DNA of 64,000 nt. It comes from Caulobacter radicis (GTDB lineage Bacteria; Pseudomonadota; Alphaproteobacteria; Caulobacterales; Caulobacteraceae). Position numbers and translations under genes: made by a program. The first letter of the stretch is position 1. Each line of letters starts with the position of its first letter. Below, in pieces: positions 34,163-41,353 of this stretch. Under the pieces are notes generated by a model, which was not told where the DNA came from, did no database searches, and saw only the letters and a program-made list of their open reading frames with translations. Where the stretch lies: positions 1 to 64,000 of the forward strand of contig NZ_QDKO01000023.1 of assembly GCF_003094615.1 (NCBI RefSeq), in the 5' to 3' direction.

Positions 34163-34930
34163 ATGGCCGTTCATATCGACGACATCAAAACCGAGACGAT
34201 CGAGGCCCTGATCTACGGCGAAGGCCGTCCGCTCACGCTGGCCCCCGTGATGACCAAGGAGGAGCGAGAGTTCGCCTGCCGGAAGATCCGGCAACTGACG
34301 AGCCGATCGACCTACCTGTGGGCGAAGGACCTCAAGGTCGTGGGCACCTCGGTGGGCGAGGCGCATGAGTCTCCCGAGACCGAGAGGCGTTATTTCGACG
34401 AGGCTCCGGCCACGTCGGAGCTTCTCGCCCGAGAGGTGTTCCCGTTCGGCTCCCCGGTCGAGCGGATCGTCAGGAAGGTCGCCGAAGTCTGGCCGCAAGG
34501 CGTGGTCGTGCCGGACAAGGACGGCCGCGCCTTCCTGCCGCACATCGTCCGGCGCTGGGCGATCGGCGGCGGCGCCAATCCCCACATCGATCAGTCCCGC
34601 ACCCACCTCCTGGGGCCGCTGGGGATCGGTCGCCGCATCGGGCTCAACGTCTACATGTCGATGCCCGAAATCGGCGGCGCGATCGAGTTCTGGAACCGCT
34701 CGTTCAGCGACGAGGAATACGTCCGCCTGAAGCGGCCGGACTACGGCCTGGATCGCGAACTTCTGGGGCCCGCCGATCTCACGCTGCGCCCTGAAGAGGG
34801 GCAGGCGGTGCTGTTCCGCGCCTGGGAGCCGCACGCCGTCGAGCCGGTCGGCGGCTCGGGGGACCGCATCACCAACGCCGCCTTCCTCGCCGTGGGCGAG
34901 GCGGGGCGACCGCTGGCCCAGTTCGCCTAG
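34163..34930 (+). CDS. Predicted 2-oxoglutarate/Fe(II)-type oxygenase
   Basis: 255 residues; the ATG at 34163 is preceded by AAGGGGGAAACC. The C-terminal half carries an iron-binding triad, His141-x-Asp143 (NPHIDQS) and His224 (EPHAVEP), with Arg235 (GDRITNAAFLAV) in the 2-oxoglutarate-carboxylate position, spaced as in prolyl/lysyl-hydroxylase-like double-stranded beta-helix proteins. It probably hydroxylates or otherwise oxidises a peptide or small molecule made by the neighbouring ligase. Family assignment is from motif spacing only. Confidence 0.65.
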   Translation: MAVHIDDIKTETIEALIYGEGRPLTLAPVMTKEEREFACRKIRQLTSRSTYLWAKDLKVVGTSVGEAHESPETERRYFDEAPATSELLAREVFPFGSPVERIVRKVAEVWPQGVVVPDKDGRAFLPHIVRRWAIGGGANPHIDQSRTHLLGPLGIGRRIGLNVYMSMPEIGGAIEFWNRSFSDEEYVRLKRPDYGLDRELLGPADLTLRPEEGQAVLFRAWEPHAVEPVGGSGDRITNAAFLAVGEAGRPLAQFA

Positions 34931-34939
34931 GAGGTCGAC

Positions 34940-35356
34940 ATGCACAAGTCGATCATCATCCTGGCCGAAACCCTTCGCGGCCGCCCTGCCGAGGCGCTGA
35001 ACGTCATGGGGCATCTGTCGCAGGCGATCGGCGCCCAGGCCAAAGGCTCCGCCGACGCGCGCTTCGTCGACTACCAGGACCAGGAGGGCGGTCGTTATCC
35101 CGGGATCTCCTGGTGGCCGCTGATCTGCCTCTCGGGCCGGCCCACCAAGATGTGGGCCTACTGGGACGAGCTGGTTTCGCGGGATCTGCCGCGCGGCGCC
35201 TTCTTCGAGACCATGCTGACGGGGGGGAGCGAGGAGCAGGTCCGCAAGACCGCCGAGCACGCCCGGCCGGACCTGCCGCTCCTGGGCGTGGCGGTGTTCG
35301 GCGAGGCGGCCGTGCTCGACCCGCTGGGGCGCAAGTTCAGTCTTTGGAAGGCCTAG
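34940..35356 (+). CDS. DUF2000-like small protein
   Basis: 138 residues. The outline (HKSIIILAETLRGRPAEALNVMGHLSQAIG, then YPGISWWPLICLSG, and a C-terminal LLGVAVFGEAAVLDPLG) resembles DUF2000 proteins, whose known structures have a peptidyl-tRNA-hydrolase-II-like fold. Function is unknown; an amide- or ester-hydrolysing or sensing role would suit this operon. GGAGG precedes the ATG, nine bases after the oxygenase stop. Confidence 0.55.
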   Translation: MHKSIIILAETLRGRPAEALNVMGHLSQAIGAQAKGSADARFVDYQDQEGGRYPGISWWPLICLSGRPTKMWAYWDELVSRDLPRGAFFETMLTGGSEEQVRKTAEHARPDLPLLGVAVFGEAAVLDPLGRKFSLWKA

Positions 35357-35408
35357 CGCGCCGCCGCCGCGGCGCGTGATGCCGATCGTTCGAAGAGGAG
35401 ACCATGTC

Positions 35409-35789
35409 ATGACCAAGTTCGAAGGGGCGGGCGTCATGCCGATGCCCGACGGAACGCCGGGCTGCATCCTGCCGGTCGCGCCCCTGCCGAGCGTGGCGAG
35501 CGCCCTGGAGCATATTGGGGGGATCGTTTCGGATCCGACCCCGCCCTTCGCGGAGCCTCTCCAGCCCTCGCTCGCGGCCTCGCCAGGCCTGATCGTCGAT
35601 CCCGTCGACGACGGCGGCCTCGCCGACTGCGGCGGCTATCCCGGACCCGGCTGCGATCCGTTCGGCGCGCCACACCACGTCGTTCCCGACGGCGAGTTCG
35701 GCGGCGCGTTCAGCGGGCACGCGAACCCCGGTCACGTCGACGCCTGCGCCGCCGGCCACTGTCAACCCGCCGGTCCGGACGTCGTCTGA
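35409..35789 (+). CDS. Small Cys/Gly/Pro-rich protein, unknown
   Basis: 126 residues from the ATG at 35409, close behind GAGGAGA. An earlier ATG at 35403 is out of frame and stops at once. No hydrophobic membrane segment and no signal peptide. The sequence is rich in Pro, Gly and Asp and has five Cys, mostly in the C-terminal half (GCILP, DCGGYPGPGCDPFG, DACAAGHC), plus several His. It could be a metal-binding or disulfide-stabilised protein, or a substrate for the modifying enzymes encoded just upstream. Nothing similar is known to me. Confidence 0.6.
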   Translation: MTKFEGAGVMPMPDGTPGCILPVAPLPSVASALEHIGGIVSDPTPPFAEPLQPSLAASPGLIVDPVDDGGLADCGGYPGPGCDPFGAPHHVVPDGEFGGAFSGHANPGHVDACAAGHCQPAGPDVV

Positions 35790-35824
35790 CGCTTCCTTGA
35801 TCCCGTAACAGAGGAGATTTCGCC

Positions 35825-36304
35825 GTGGACGACACCCAACAAACACCGCTCGAGCAATGCAACGACCTGGCCGAGCCCATGGGACAGATCGCCGGGGCGG
35901 GCGCCGCCGTGCCCGCGGGCGCCGGGGCGCTTATCGCGACGAGCGAGACGGGGCCGTTCGCCATAGTCGCCGGGGGCGGCGCGGCGGTGGCGACCTACGA
36001 GAGCGTTTCGAACCTCGTGGAGAACGCCTGGCCGAACCTGTGCGACGCCCTGATGGAGGCGGCCACCGCCCCGCCGCTCGACCTCAACCTCGACCACAAT
36101 CTGCCGCCGCCGCCGGACGCCCCCGCCTGGAGCCCCGATCTGGTGAGCGCCGATCCCTTCGGCGGGGCGGACTATTCCGGCGGCGTCGATACTTCGAGCG
36201 GCTTTGCGGCCTCGACGCCGTCGTACGACGGCGGCGGGAGCGACTACGGCGGCGGCGGCGGCGGAGGTGACGGCGGCAGCAGCGACGGGGGCGGCGCGGC
36301 CTAG
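35825..36304 (+). CDS. Small protein with Gly/Ala hydrophobic segment and Gly-rich tail
   Basis: 159 residues from a GTG preceded by AGAGGAGA. After a polar start (about 1-18), a Gly/Ala-rich hydrophobic region (about 19-58; GQIAGAGAAVPAGAGALIA, AIVAGGGAAVATYES) could form one or two glycine-zipper helices. The tail is Pro-rich (LPPPPDAPAWSPD) and then almost pure Gly/Ser/Asp with some Tyr. The pattern recalls bacteriocin-like or pore-forming small proteins, or a secreted or surface component. It looks like a structural relative of the next gene product. Confidence 0.6.
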   Translation: MDDTQQTPLEQCNDLAEPMGQIAGAGAAVPAGAGALIATSETGPFAIVAGGGAAVATYESVSNLVENAWPNLCDALMEAATAPPLDLNLDHNLPPPPDAPAWSPDLVSADPFGGADYSGGVDTSSGFAASTPSYDGGGSDYGGGGGGGDGGSSDGGGAA

Positions 36305-36333
36305 GCGCACCATCGCAAGCACGGAGACCAAGG

Positions 36334-36792
36334 ATGGCTGGAAATCTCACGCCCGCAGCGCCTTCCACGCCTCAAGAGGGCGGCAACGAGGTCGCGTTGG
36401 TCAGCGGCATGGTCGGGGCGGTGGCCGCGGTCGTGACCGACCAGTTGCTCGAGCACACGCCGGCGGCGCCGGTCGCCGGCTACCTGGCGGCGGCGGCCGG
36501 CAGTGCGGCGGCCTATGTCTGCGAACATGGCGGCGTCCTGGAAGCGCTGACCCAGATGTTCGCACCGGAGCCGGCCGTCGCGCCGGCGCATGTCGCGAGC
36601 TTGCCGGTGACGCCGACGCCGGTCGCGACGGCTCCAGCGACCGACTGGTCCGGGGCGCTCCCGGATCCGGCGTCCTGGGATCCGGCCCCCGACTACACTT
36701 ACCTTCTACTGACCCACGCGGCGCTCTGCGGCCACGAAGACGCCCATCAGCCCATCGGCGACCCTCCTCAGGCGCCCGACGCGCCCAGCTGA
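36334..36792 (+). CDS. Small protein with Gly/Ala hydrophobic segment and Pro-rich tail
   Basis: 152 residues. Its layout parallels the preceding protein: a short polar N terminus with GG (PQEGGNE), a hydrophobic Ala/Gly/Val region (about 19-58; ALVSGMVGAVAAVVTDQLL, PVAGYLAAAAGSAAAY), then a Pro/Ala-rich low-complexity tail with a Cys-His cluster near the end (LCGHEDAH). Neither is recognisable as a known family. Two consecutive proteins of the same design suggest paralogous substrates or effectors of the operon. Confidence 0.58.
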   Translation: MAGNLTPAAPSTPQEGGNEVALVSGMVGAVAAVVTDQLLEHTPAAPVAGYLAAAAGSAAAYVCEHGGVLEALTQMFAPEPAVAPAHVASLPVTPTPVATAPATDWSGALPDPASWDPAPDYTYLLLTHAALCGHEDAHQPIGDPPQAPDAPS

Positions 36793-36852
36793 TCTCGAGG
36801 ATCCCGCACAAGCATCGGTCCGAATACTTCGACATGAAAGGAAGTATTGATA

Positions 36853-38094
36853 ATGGATACGTCCTATATCCTGGGATATACGCTGATGGGGGCCGGATCC
36901 GGCGTCGTCAATCGGCTGTTGCAGAACTTGTGGCCCACCGAGCTGGAGAAAGCTCAGGTCCGCAACATCAACGAAAACCTGCTGTTTCAACGCGAGCGTT
37001 TGGCGGTCGAAGGTCGCCGCGCCCTCGAGGAGCAGAGCTTCCGTAGAGATGCGCAGATCAGGCAGATCGAAGCGAACATCGATCTGGAGGACCGGCGCCA
37101 GCAACTGAACCAATGGCCGCTGGCCTGTCCGCCGCGAAGCCTCAGCCATGCGTCTCGCCTGCACGGCGGGCGCTCGTTGAACGTCATCGCCAAGTACAGC
37201 CGCAGTCTGGCGCTGGAGCAGGCGGTGCTCACAAAGCGCCTCGTCGAGATCGACACGGCCCTGTCCAATGTCGACGATATCGTCGTGGGGCAGTTCGGCT
37301 CGGACGTGCTCTTCTATCGCGACTCCTTCACGCAACACTTCCAGACGGGACGAGGTCTGGCCTCGTCGATCTGCAGCCAGCTGGGCCAGGAGCCGACCGC
37401 GCTGATCGAGATCGCCGCCCCCAGCGCGGGCGTGGTGACCTTCGGTGTCAGCTGCTGGGGCTGGGCCGGGGATCAGGGCGAACTGGATGTTGGCCAGAAG
37501 CTGCACCTGAGCGTGTCAGACGACGGCCTGGAGACGGAGGCGGCGATCGAGACGGCGCTGCTGATGCTCGTCACGGCGCTGAACGATCGCTTCCAGACGG
37601 TCAGCCGCATGTCGGGGCGTCCGCGGCTCCAGACGGCCCAGATGCTGGCCAAGCTGCCGGACATCGGCCTGAAGGGCAGGGCGGGCGTCGGCCGTTCGCT
37701 CGAACCTCAGTCGGCGCATCACCTCCTGGTCGCTTCGCAGATGGCGACCTTCGAGATGATCGCCGCGCGCAGTCCCCTGCTGGCCGCCGAAATGGCGGCG
37801 CGCGGGGCGCTGGAGGCCTTCCGGGCCGAGCGAAAGGACATCGCCGAGCAGCTCCTGGGGCAGGCTCTGGGCTACTACCGCCTGGGGGTCTCCGACCCTC
37901 CGGAAACCGAAGCCGACACCATCGCGGCGATCTCGAGCCAGCCGGTCCGCCGGACGCCGACCTTCCTGCAGGAGGCGTTGGCCGCGATCCGCGGCGTGAC
38001 CTTCACGGTCGAAGACAAGGACACGAACACTGCTTTCGAACCCGCGACGTCGCTGGCTGAAACGGCCCGGCGCGTGGCTCGCGGCAACGCCTAA
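36853..38094 (+). CDS. Uncharacterised protein: hydrophobic N terminus plus coiled coil
   Basis: 413 residues from the ATG at 36853, behind AAAGGAAG. Residues about 4-24 are hydrophobic (SYILGYTLMGAGSGVVNRLL), so the protein is possibly membrane-associated. Residues about 30-85 are charged and strongly coiled-coil-like (ENLLFQRERLAVEGRRALEEQ). The remainder is a mixed alpha/beta domain without motifs I know (LIEIAAPSAGVVTFGVSCWGW). It lies 18 bases before the GTPase gene and may be its membrane scaffold or partner. Confidence 0.62.
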   Translation: MDTSYILGYTLMGAGSGVVNRLLQNLWPTELEKAQVRNINENLLFQRERLAVEGRRALEEQSFRRDAQIRQIEANIDLEDRRQQLNQWPLACPPRSLSHASRLHGGRSLNVIAKYSRSLALEQAVLTKRLVEIDTALSNVDDIVVGQFGSDVLFYRDSFTQHFQTGRGLASSICSQLGQEPTALIEIAAPSAGVVTFGVSCWGWAGDQGELDVGQKLHLSVSDDGLETEAAIETALLMLVTALNDRFQTVSRMSGRPRLQTAQMLAKLPDIGLKGRAGVGRSLEPQSAHHLLVASQMATFEMIAARSPLLAAEMAARGALEAFRAERKDIAEQLLGQALGYYRLGVSDPPETEADTIAAISSQPVRRTPTFLQEALAAIRGVTFTVEDKDTNTAFEPATSLAETARRVARGNA

Positions 38095-38112
38095 GGCAAA
38101 GGGGATAGACGT

Positions 38113-39234
38113 ATGAAGATCGCACTCCTCGGCGCTCGCGCCGTCGGCAAGACCTCCTACTTCGCGAGCCTCTATCGCGAGGTTTCCTCATCAACCTTCC
38201 TGCCGCTGCTCGACGCGGCGCAGATGCGCGACGCCAGAGGTAAGGGGCAGAGCCTGCAATCGGGCCTGCAGATCTCGGTGCAAGGCCAGCTCAAGAGGGA
38301 TTTCGAGCTCTATTCGAAGAACCTGGCCTCCAATCCGCCGGTCTTCCCGCCGCGTTCGATCGATATCGACACTCTGGATCTCAACGTCGTCTTCCAGTTT
38401 CGCAAGATCGGCGAGAACACGCGGACCTCCGCGTTCCATCGGGAGATCTCGTTCATCGATCACGCCGGAGGCGCCCTGCATGCCGCCGTCGATGGTTGGG
38501 AGCGGATCACCGCCGAACTCGACACGGCCGACGTCTTCATCACCTTCATCGACGCCACGGCGATCCTGACGCTCGATCCGACCGAGCGGAACGAGCGCCT
38601 GGGGCTGGGGGCCATCGGCGACATGATCCGCAAGCTGCGCGAGCGGATCGACGAGTTCGACATCATCCCGATCGTGTTCGCCGTGTCCAAGTTCGACGAA
38701 GTTCAAGCCGACCCCGACGGCGAGGCGCGGGTTATGCGCTTTCTGCACGAGGAGTTCATCAAGCCCTATTCCGAGCAATGGGGGAACGTGGCGATCTTCG
38801 TCTGCCCGATCGCGGTGCTCGATCCGAAGACAGGCGGCTTCTCGCCTATGAACCTGAAATGGCCGTTCATGTTTGCGGCCGGCGCCACGGTCCTGCGCAA
38901 CAGCTTCCTGCTCTACGCTCGAATGGAGCGTGAAAAGGCCGCGCAGCGCGGGATGGAAGCCGAGGCCGAAACCCGCCGACGCCTGCGCAGGGAGTCGCCG
39001 TTCAAGCGCCTGCGCCTGTGGTTCAACGAGGGGTTCAAGACGGCCGACACTTTCCAGAGCCGGGCCGACGACTATCGCCGGCAGGCGCGCCGCTCGCTCA
39101 AGGCCTCGGAGGGCGACAAGGAGCTGGCGAGCCTGGTCTGGCGGTGCGTGCAGGAATACGCCGACGACACCGGGTGCGTGACCTACCTCGACGGTAAGGA
39201 AGTCAACGTCCTCGAGATGATGGAGGCCCTATGA
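38113..39234 (+). CDS. TRAFAC-like GTPase, unknown role
   Basis: 373 residues. G1/Walker A GARAVGKTS at 7-15, G3-like DHAGG at 116-120 after a hydrophobic strand (EISFI), and a G4-like SKFD at 192-195 following IVFAVS. This is the order of a GTPase domain. The middle insertion contains PPVFPPRSIDIDTLDL, and the C-terminal third is basic and helical. It resembles the GTPases found in bacterial conflict or regulatory gene clusters more than translation or signal-recognition GTPases, but I cannot name a subfamily. It ends in an ATGA overlap with the next gene. Confidence 0.7.
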   Translation: MKIALLGARAVGKTSYFASLYREVSSSTFLPLLDAAQMRDARGKGQSLQSGLQISVQGQLKRDFELYSKNLASNPPVFPPRSIDIDTLDLNVVFQFRKIGENTRTSAFHREISFIDHAGGALHAAVDGWERITAELDTADVFITFIDATAILTLDPTERNERLGLGAIGDMIRKLRERIDEFDIIPIVFAVSKFDEVQADPDGEARVMRFLHEEFIKPYSEQWGNVAIFVCPIAVLDPKTGGFSPMNLKWPFMFAAGATVLRNSFLLYARMEREKAAQRGMEAEAETRRRLRRESPFKRLRLWFNEGFKTADTFQSRADDYRRQARRSLKASEGDKELASLVWRCVQEYADDTGCVTYLDGKEVNVLEMMEAL

Positions 39235-40172
39235 CCTGGGACGTCTTTCTGCTGGGGACGTTGGTCAACTCCGATTTCCTCGTGTTCACCCGGCCCTTGA
39301 TCGGTGCGACCGCCAAGGGCCGCTACATCAATCCGTTGATGCGCGAACGCGCGCGCCAGGAGGCGGACGTCCTGGCGTTCCAGTTCCGCGACGGGGATCG
39401 GCTGGTGATCGGCCTGCAGGCCGACGCGTCGGCCTTCCTCGACGAGAACCATCGCTTCGCGCGCGAACGCTCGATTTCCAATCCCGCTGGCGGCAGGGCA
39501 AATCCGATGATCCTCGCCTATGTCGCCCCCCACGAGACCGCCGCGCCGAGCCTGGAGGTCCTGCGCCACGCCGCGGCCGAGGACGTGGAGGTTCTGCTCG
39601 AACGGGCCCATGCCGGGGAACGCGATATCGACCACCAGCGCAGCTTCGATCACGACACGAGCCCGGCCTCGGCTTGGAGCCAGGCCGCGCGCAGCCTTTC
39701 GCAAGGCAAAGAGCAGCTGGCGATCTTCGTCGACGGCGAGCGACGGGCGCCGTCGCTGCTGGTCGACGAAAGTCCGGCCTCGGGCGGGGAACCGGAGCCC
39801 GCGCGCCGCCGGCGAACGCCGTCTGTCGACCTACAACAAAGTGAGGTGCGGCTAGTCCCGGAGGCCTGGCCTCGCCATCGCGACGACGGGCGGTGGTTTG
39901 CTGCGAAAGAGCCCAGGCTCCTCTCCTGGCTGAAAAGGCTGCCGCTTCCAGATTTCCCGAGCCTTTGGGGCGAGCGCCGGCACGATATCGAAAAGGAGAT
40001 GGTGAATATGATGGTGGACGGTAAGACGACCGCGGCGATCGCCCAGGCGTGCGGCGTTCACGAGGCGCAGGTGATCGATTACCTGCGGTCGATCGACATG
40101 CTTTGCCGGACCGGCGCGACCGAGCCGACTTCTACCATCGCCTTGCCGAAGGTCGACGACCGCCTCGACTAG
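39231..40172 (+). CDS. Uncharacterised GTPase-coupled protein with C-terminal helix-turn-helix-like segment
   Basis: 313 residues; the ATG overlaps the GTPase stop (ATGA), so the two are expected in fixed ratio. The N-terminal 120 residues look like a compact alpha/beta domain (TWDVFLLGTLVNSDFLVF, VLAFQFRDGDRLVIGLQADA). The centre is low-complexity and charged (about 165-200). The end (MVDGKTTAAIAQACGVHEAQVIDYLRSIDML) could be a helix-turn-helix or death-fold-like helical domain. Possible regulator, adaptor or effector of the GTPase. It is the last gene of the operon. Confidence 0.6.
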   Translation: MTWDVFLLGTLVNSDFLVFTRPLIGATAKGRYINPLMRERARQEADVLAFQFRDGDRLVIGLQADASAFLDENHRFARERSISNPAGGRANPMILAYVAPHETAAPSLEVLRHAAAEDVEVLLERAHAGERDIDHQRSFDHDTSPASAWSQAARSLSQGKEQLAIFVDGERRAPSLLVDESPASGGEPEPARRRRTPSVDLQQSEVRLVPEAWPRHRDDGRWFAAKEPRLLSWLKRLPLPDFPSLWGERRHDIEKEMVNMMVDGKTTAAIAQACGVHEAQVIDYLRSIDMLCRTGATEPTSTIALPKVDDRLD

Positions 40173-40256
40173 ACGGCCTGGGGGCACCACGTGCGCCCGC
40201 GCAGAGGCCAGGGCTGTCGACCCGCAGGGGTCTGAGAAGTTCCGCGCGGGCGCCCG

Positions 40257-41339
40257 TCAGAACCCCAGTTCGCACAGCTCCACGACGCGTTTTTCCCGCG
40301 CGCTGATCTCGGCGGCGACGCCGATGGCGACGGCGCGCAGGCCGTCCTCGGCGGTGACCTGGATCGGCGCCGCTCCCGCCACGGCGGCCAGGAAGGCCTC
40401 CAGCTGGTGGAAGGTGGCGCCGTGATGCGAGCCCGCCTCCAGCGCCGCCTGGTCGACCGCCACATGGGTGCGGCTGACCTGCTTGGGCGCCAGGAAGCCG
40501 ACCCGGGGGCTGAAGACGACGTCGCCGCTGGGGATGAACACCTCCAGCTTGGCGGTGTCGCCCACCGCGCCGATCTCCTCCTGGTTCTCGGCCCCGTCGG
40601 CGAACATGTTCAGGTCGAGCATGGCGCGCTGGCCGCCGGCGAAGTCGACGACCGTGAAGCTGTTGTCGATGATGTCCGGCGTGCGGCCGTCATAGCGCTC
40701 GTCCAGATGGTTCACGTCCATCGCGCCCGAGCAGTAGACCCGCACCGGCTCGTCGCGGACGATCAGGCGCATCAGGTCGAAGAAGTGGCAGCACTTCTCG
40801 ACCATGGTGCCGCCGGTGTTGGCCGAGAAGCGGTTCCAGTCGCCGACCTTGGGCAGGAACGGAAAGCGATGCTCGCGGATCGACAGCTGCACCAGCCGGC
40901 CGATCTCGCCGGCATGGACGCGCTCGACGAAGGCGGCGACCGGCGGCATGAAGCGGTACTCCATGCCGGTCCAGAAGACGCCGCCATGGGTCTTGGCCTG
41001 CTCGACCGCCCAGCGGGCGTCCTCCAGGGTCGTGCACAGCGGCTTTTCGCACAGGATGTGCAGGCCGGCCGCGAACAGTGGTTCCAGCTCCTGGCGGTGG
41101 GTGAAGTTGGGCGAGGCGACGATCACCGCATCGACGAGGCCGCTGGCGGCCAGGGCCTGCGACGTCTCGAAGGTCGCGACGTTCGGGTCGCCGGCCTCGC
41201 TCAGAGCCCAGTCCAGCGAGCTTGGCGTGGGGTCGGCCAGGGCCGTCAGTCGCGCGCCGGCCAGGAGCTTCAGGTTGCGGATGTGCTCGCGGCCCATCAT
41301 GCCGGCGCCGACGATCCCGAACCTTAGGGGCTGCGTCAT
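40257..41339 (-). CDS. Gfo/Idh/MocA-family NAD(P)-dependent oxidoreductase
   Basis: 360 residues from the ATG at 41339. The Rossmann start RFGIVGAGMMGREHIRNLKLL, DAVIVASPNFTH, the catalytic-lysine motif LCEKPLC and GGTMVEKCCHFFDLMR are diagnostic. These cytosolic enzymes oxidise sugars, inositols or sugar acids with NAD(P). It is the last gene of a minus-strand operon (TonB receptor, SsuD-like monooxygenase, MFS carrier, oxidoreductase), suggesting that a sugar-like or polyol part of the imported compound, possibly a sulfonated sugar, is oxidised. Confidence 0.9.
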   Translation of the reverse strand: MTQPLRFGIVGAGMMGREHIRNLKLLAGARLTALADPTPSSLDWALSEAGDPNVATFETSQALAASGLVDAVIVASPNFTHRQELEPLFAAGLHILCEKPLCTTLEDARWAVEQAKTHGGVFWTGMEYRFMPPVAAFVERVHAGEIGRLVQLSIREHRFPFLPKVGDWNRFSANTGGTMVEKCCHFFDLMRLIVRDEPVRVYCSGAMDVNHLDERYDGRTPDIIDNSFTVVDFAGGQRAMLDLNMFADGAENQEEIGAVGDTAKLEVFIPSGDVVFSPRVGFLAPKQVSRTHVAVDQAALEAGSHHGATFHQLEAFLAAVAGAAPIQVTAEDGLRAVAIGVAAEISAREKRVVELCELGF

Positions 41340-41353
41340 GTCTCTACTCGAAC

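Noticed and set aside
35403..35411. ATG at 35403 as the start of the Cys-rich protein
   Set aside because: It reads ATG TCA TGA and stops immediately; the ATG at 35409 opens the long frame.
35409..36792. RiPP precursor peptides stated as fact
   Set aside because: The small proteins are long for precursors, and no leader/core boundary or known maturase such as a YcaO or radical-SAM enzyme is present; kept only as a hypothesis.
40193..40253. Distant GC-rich arms (GCGCCCGCGC / GCGCGGGCGC) as a terminator
   Set aside because: The arms are about 40 bases apart and GC-rich inverted repeats of this length are common by chance at this composition.
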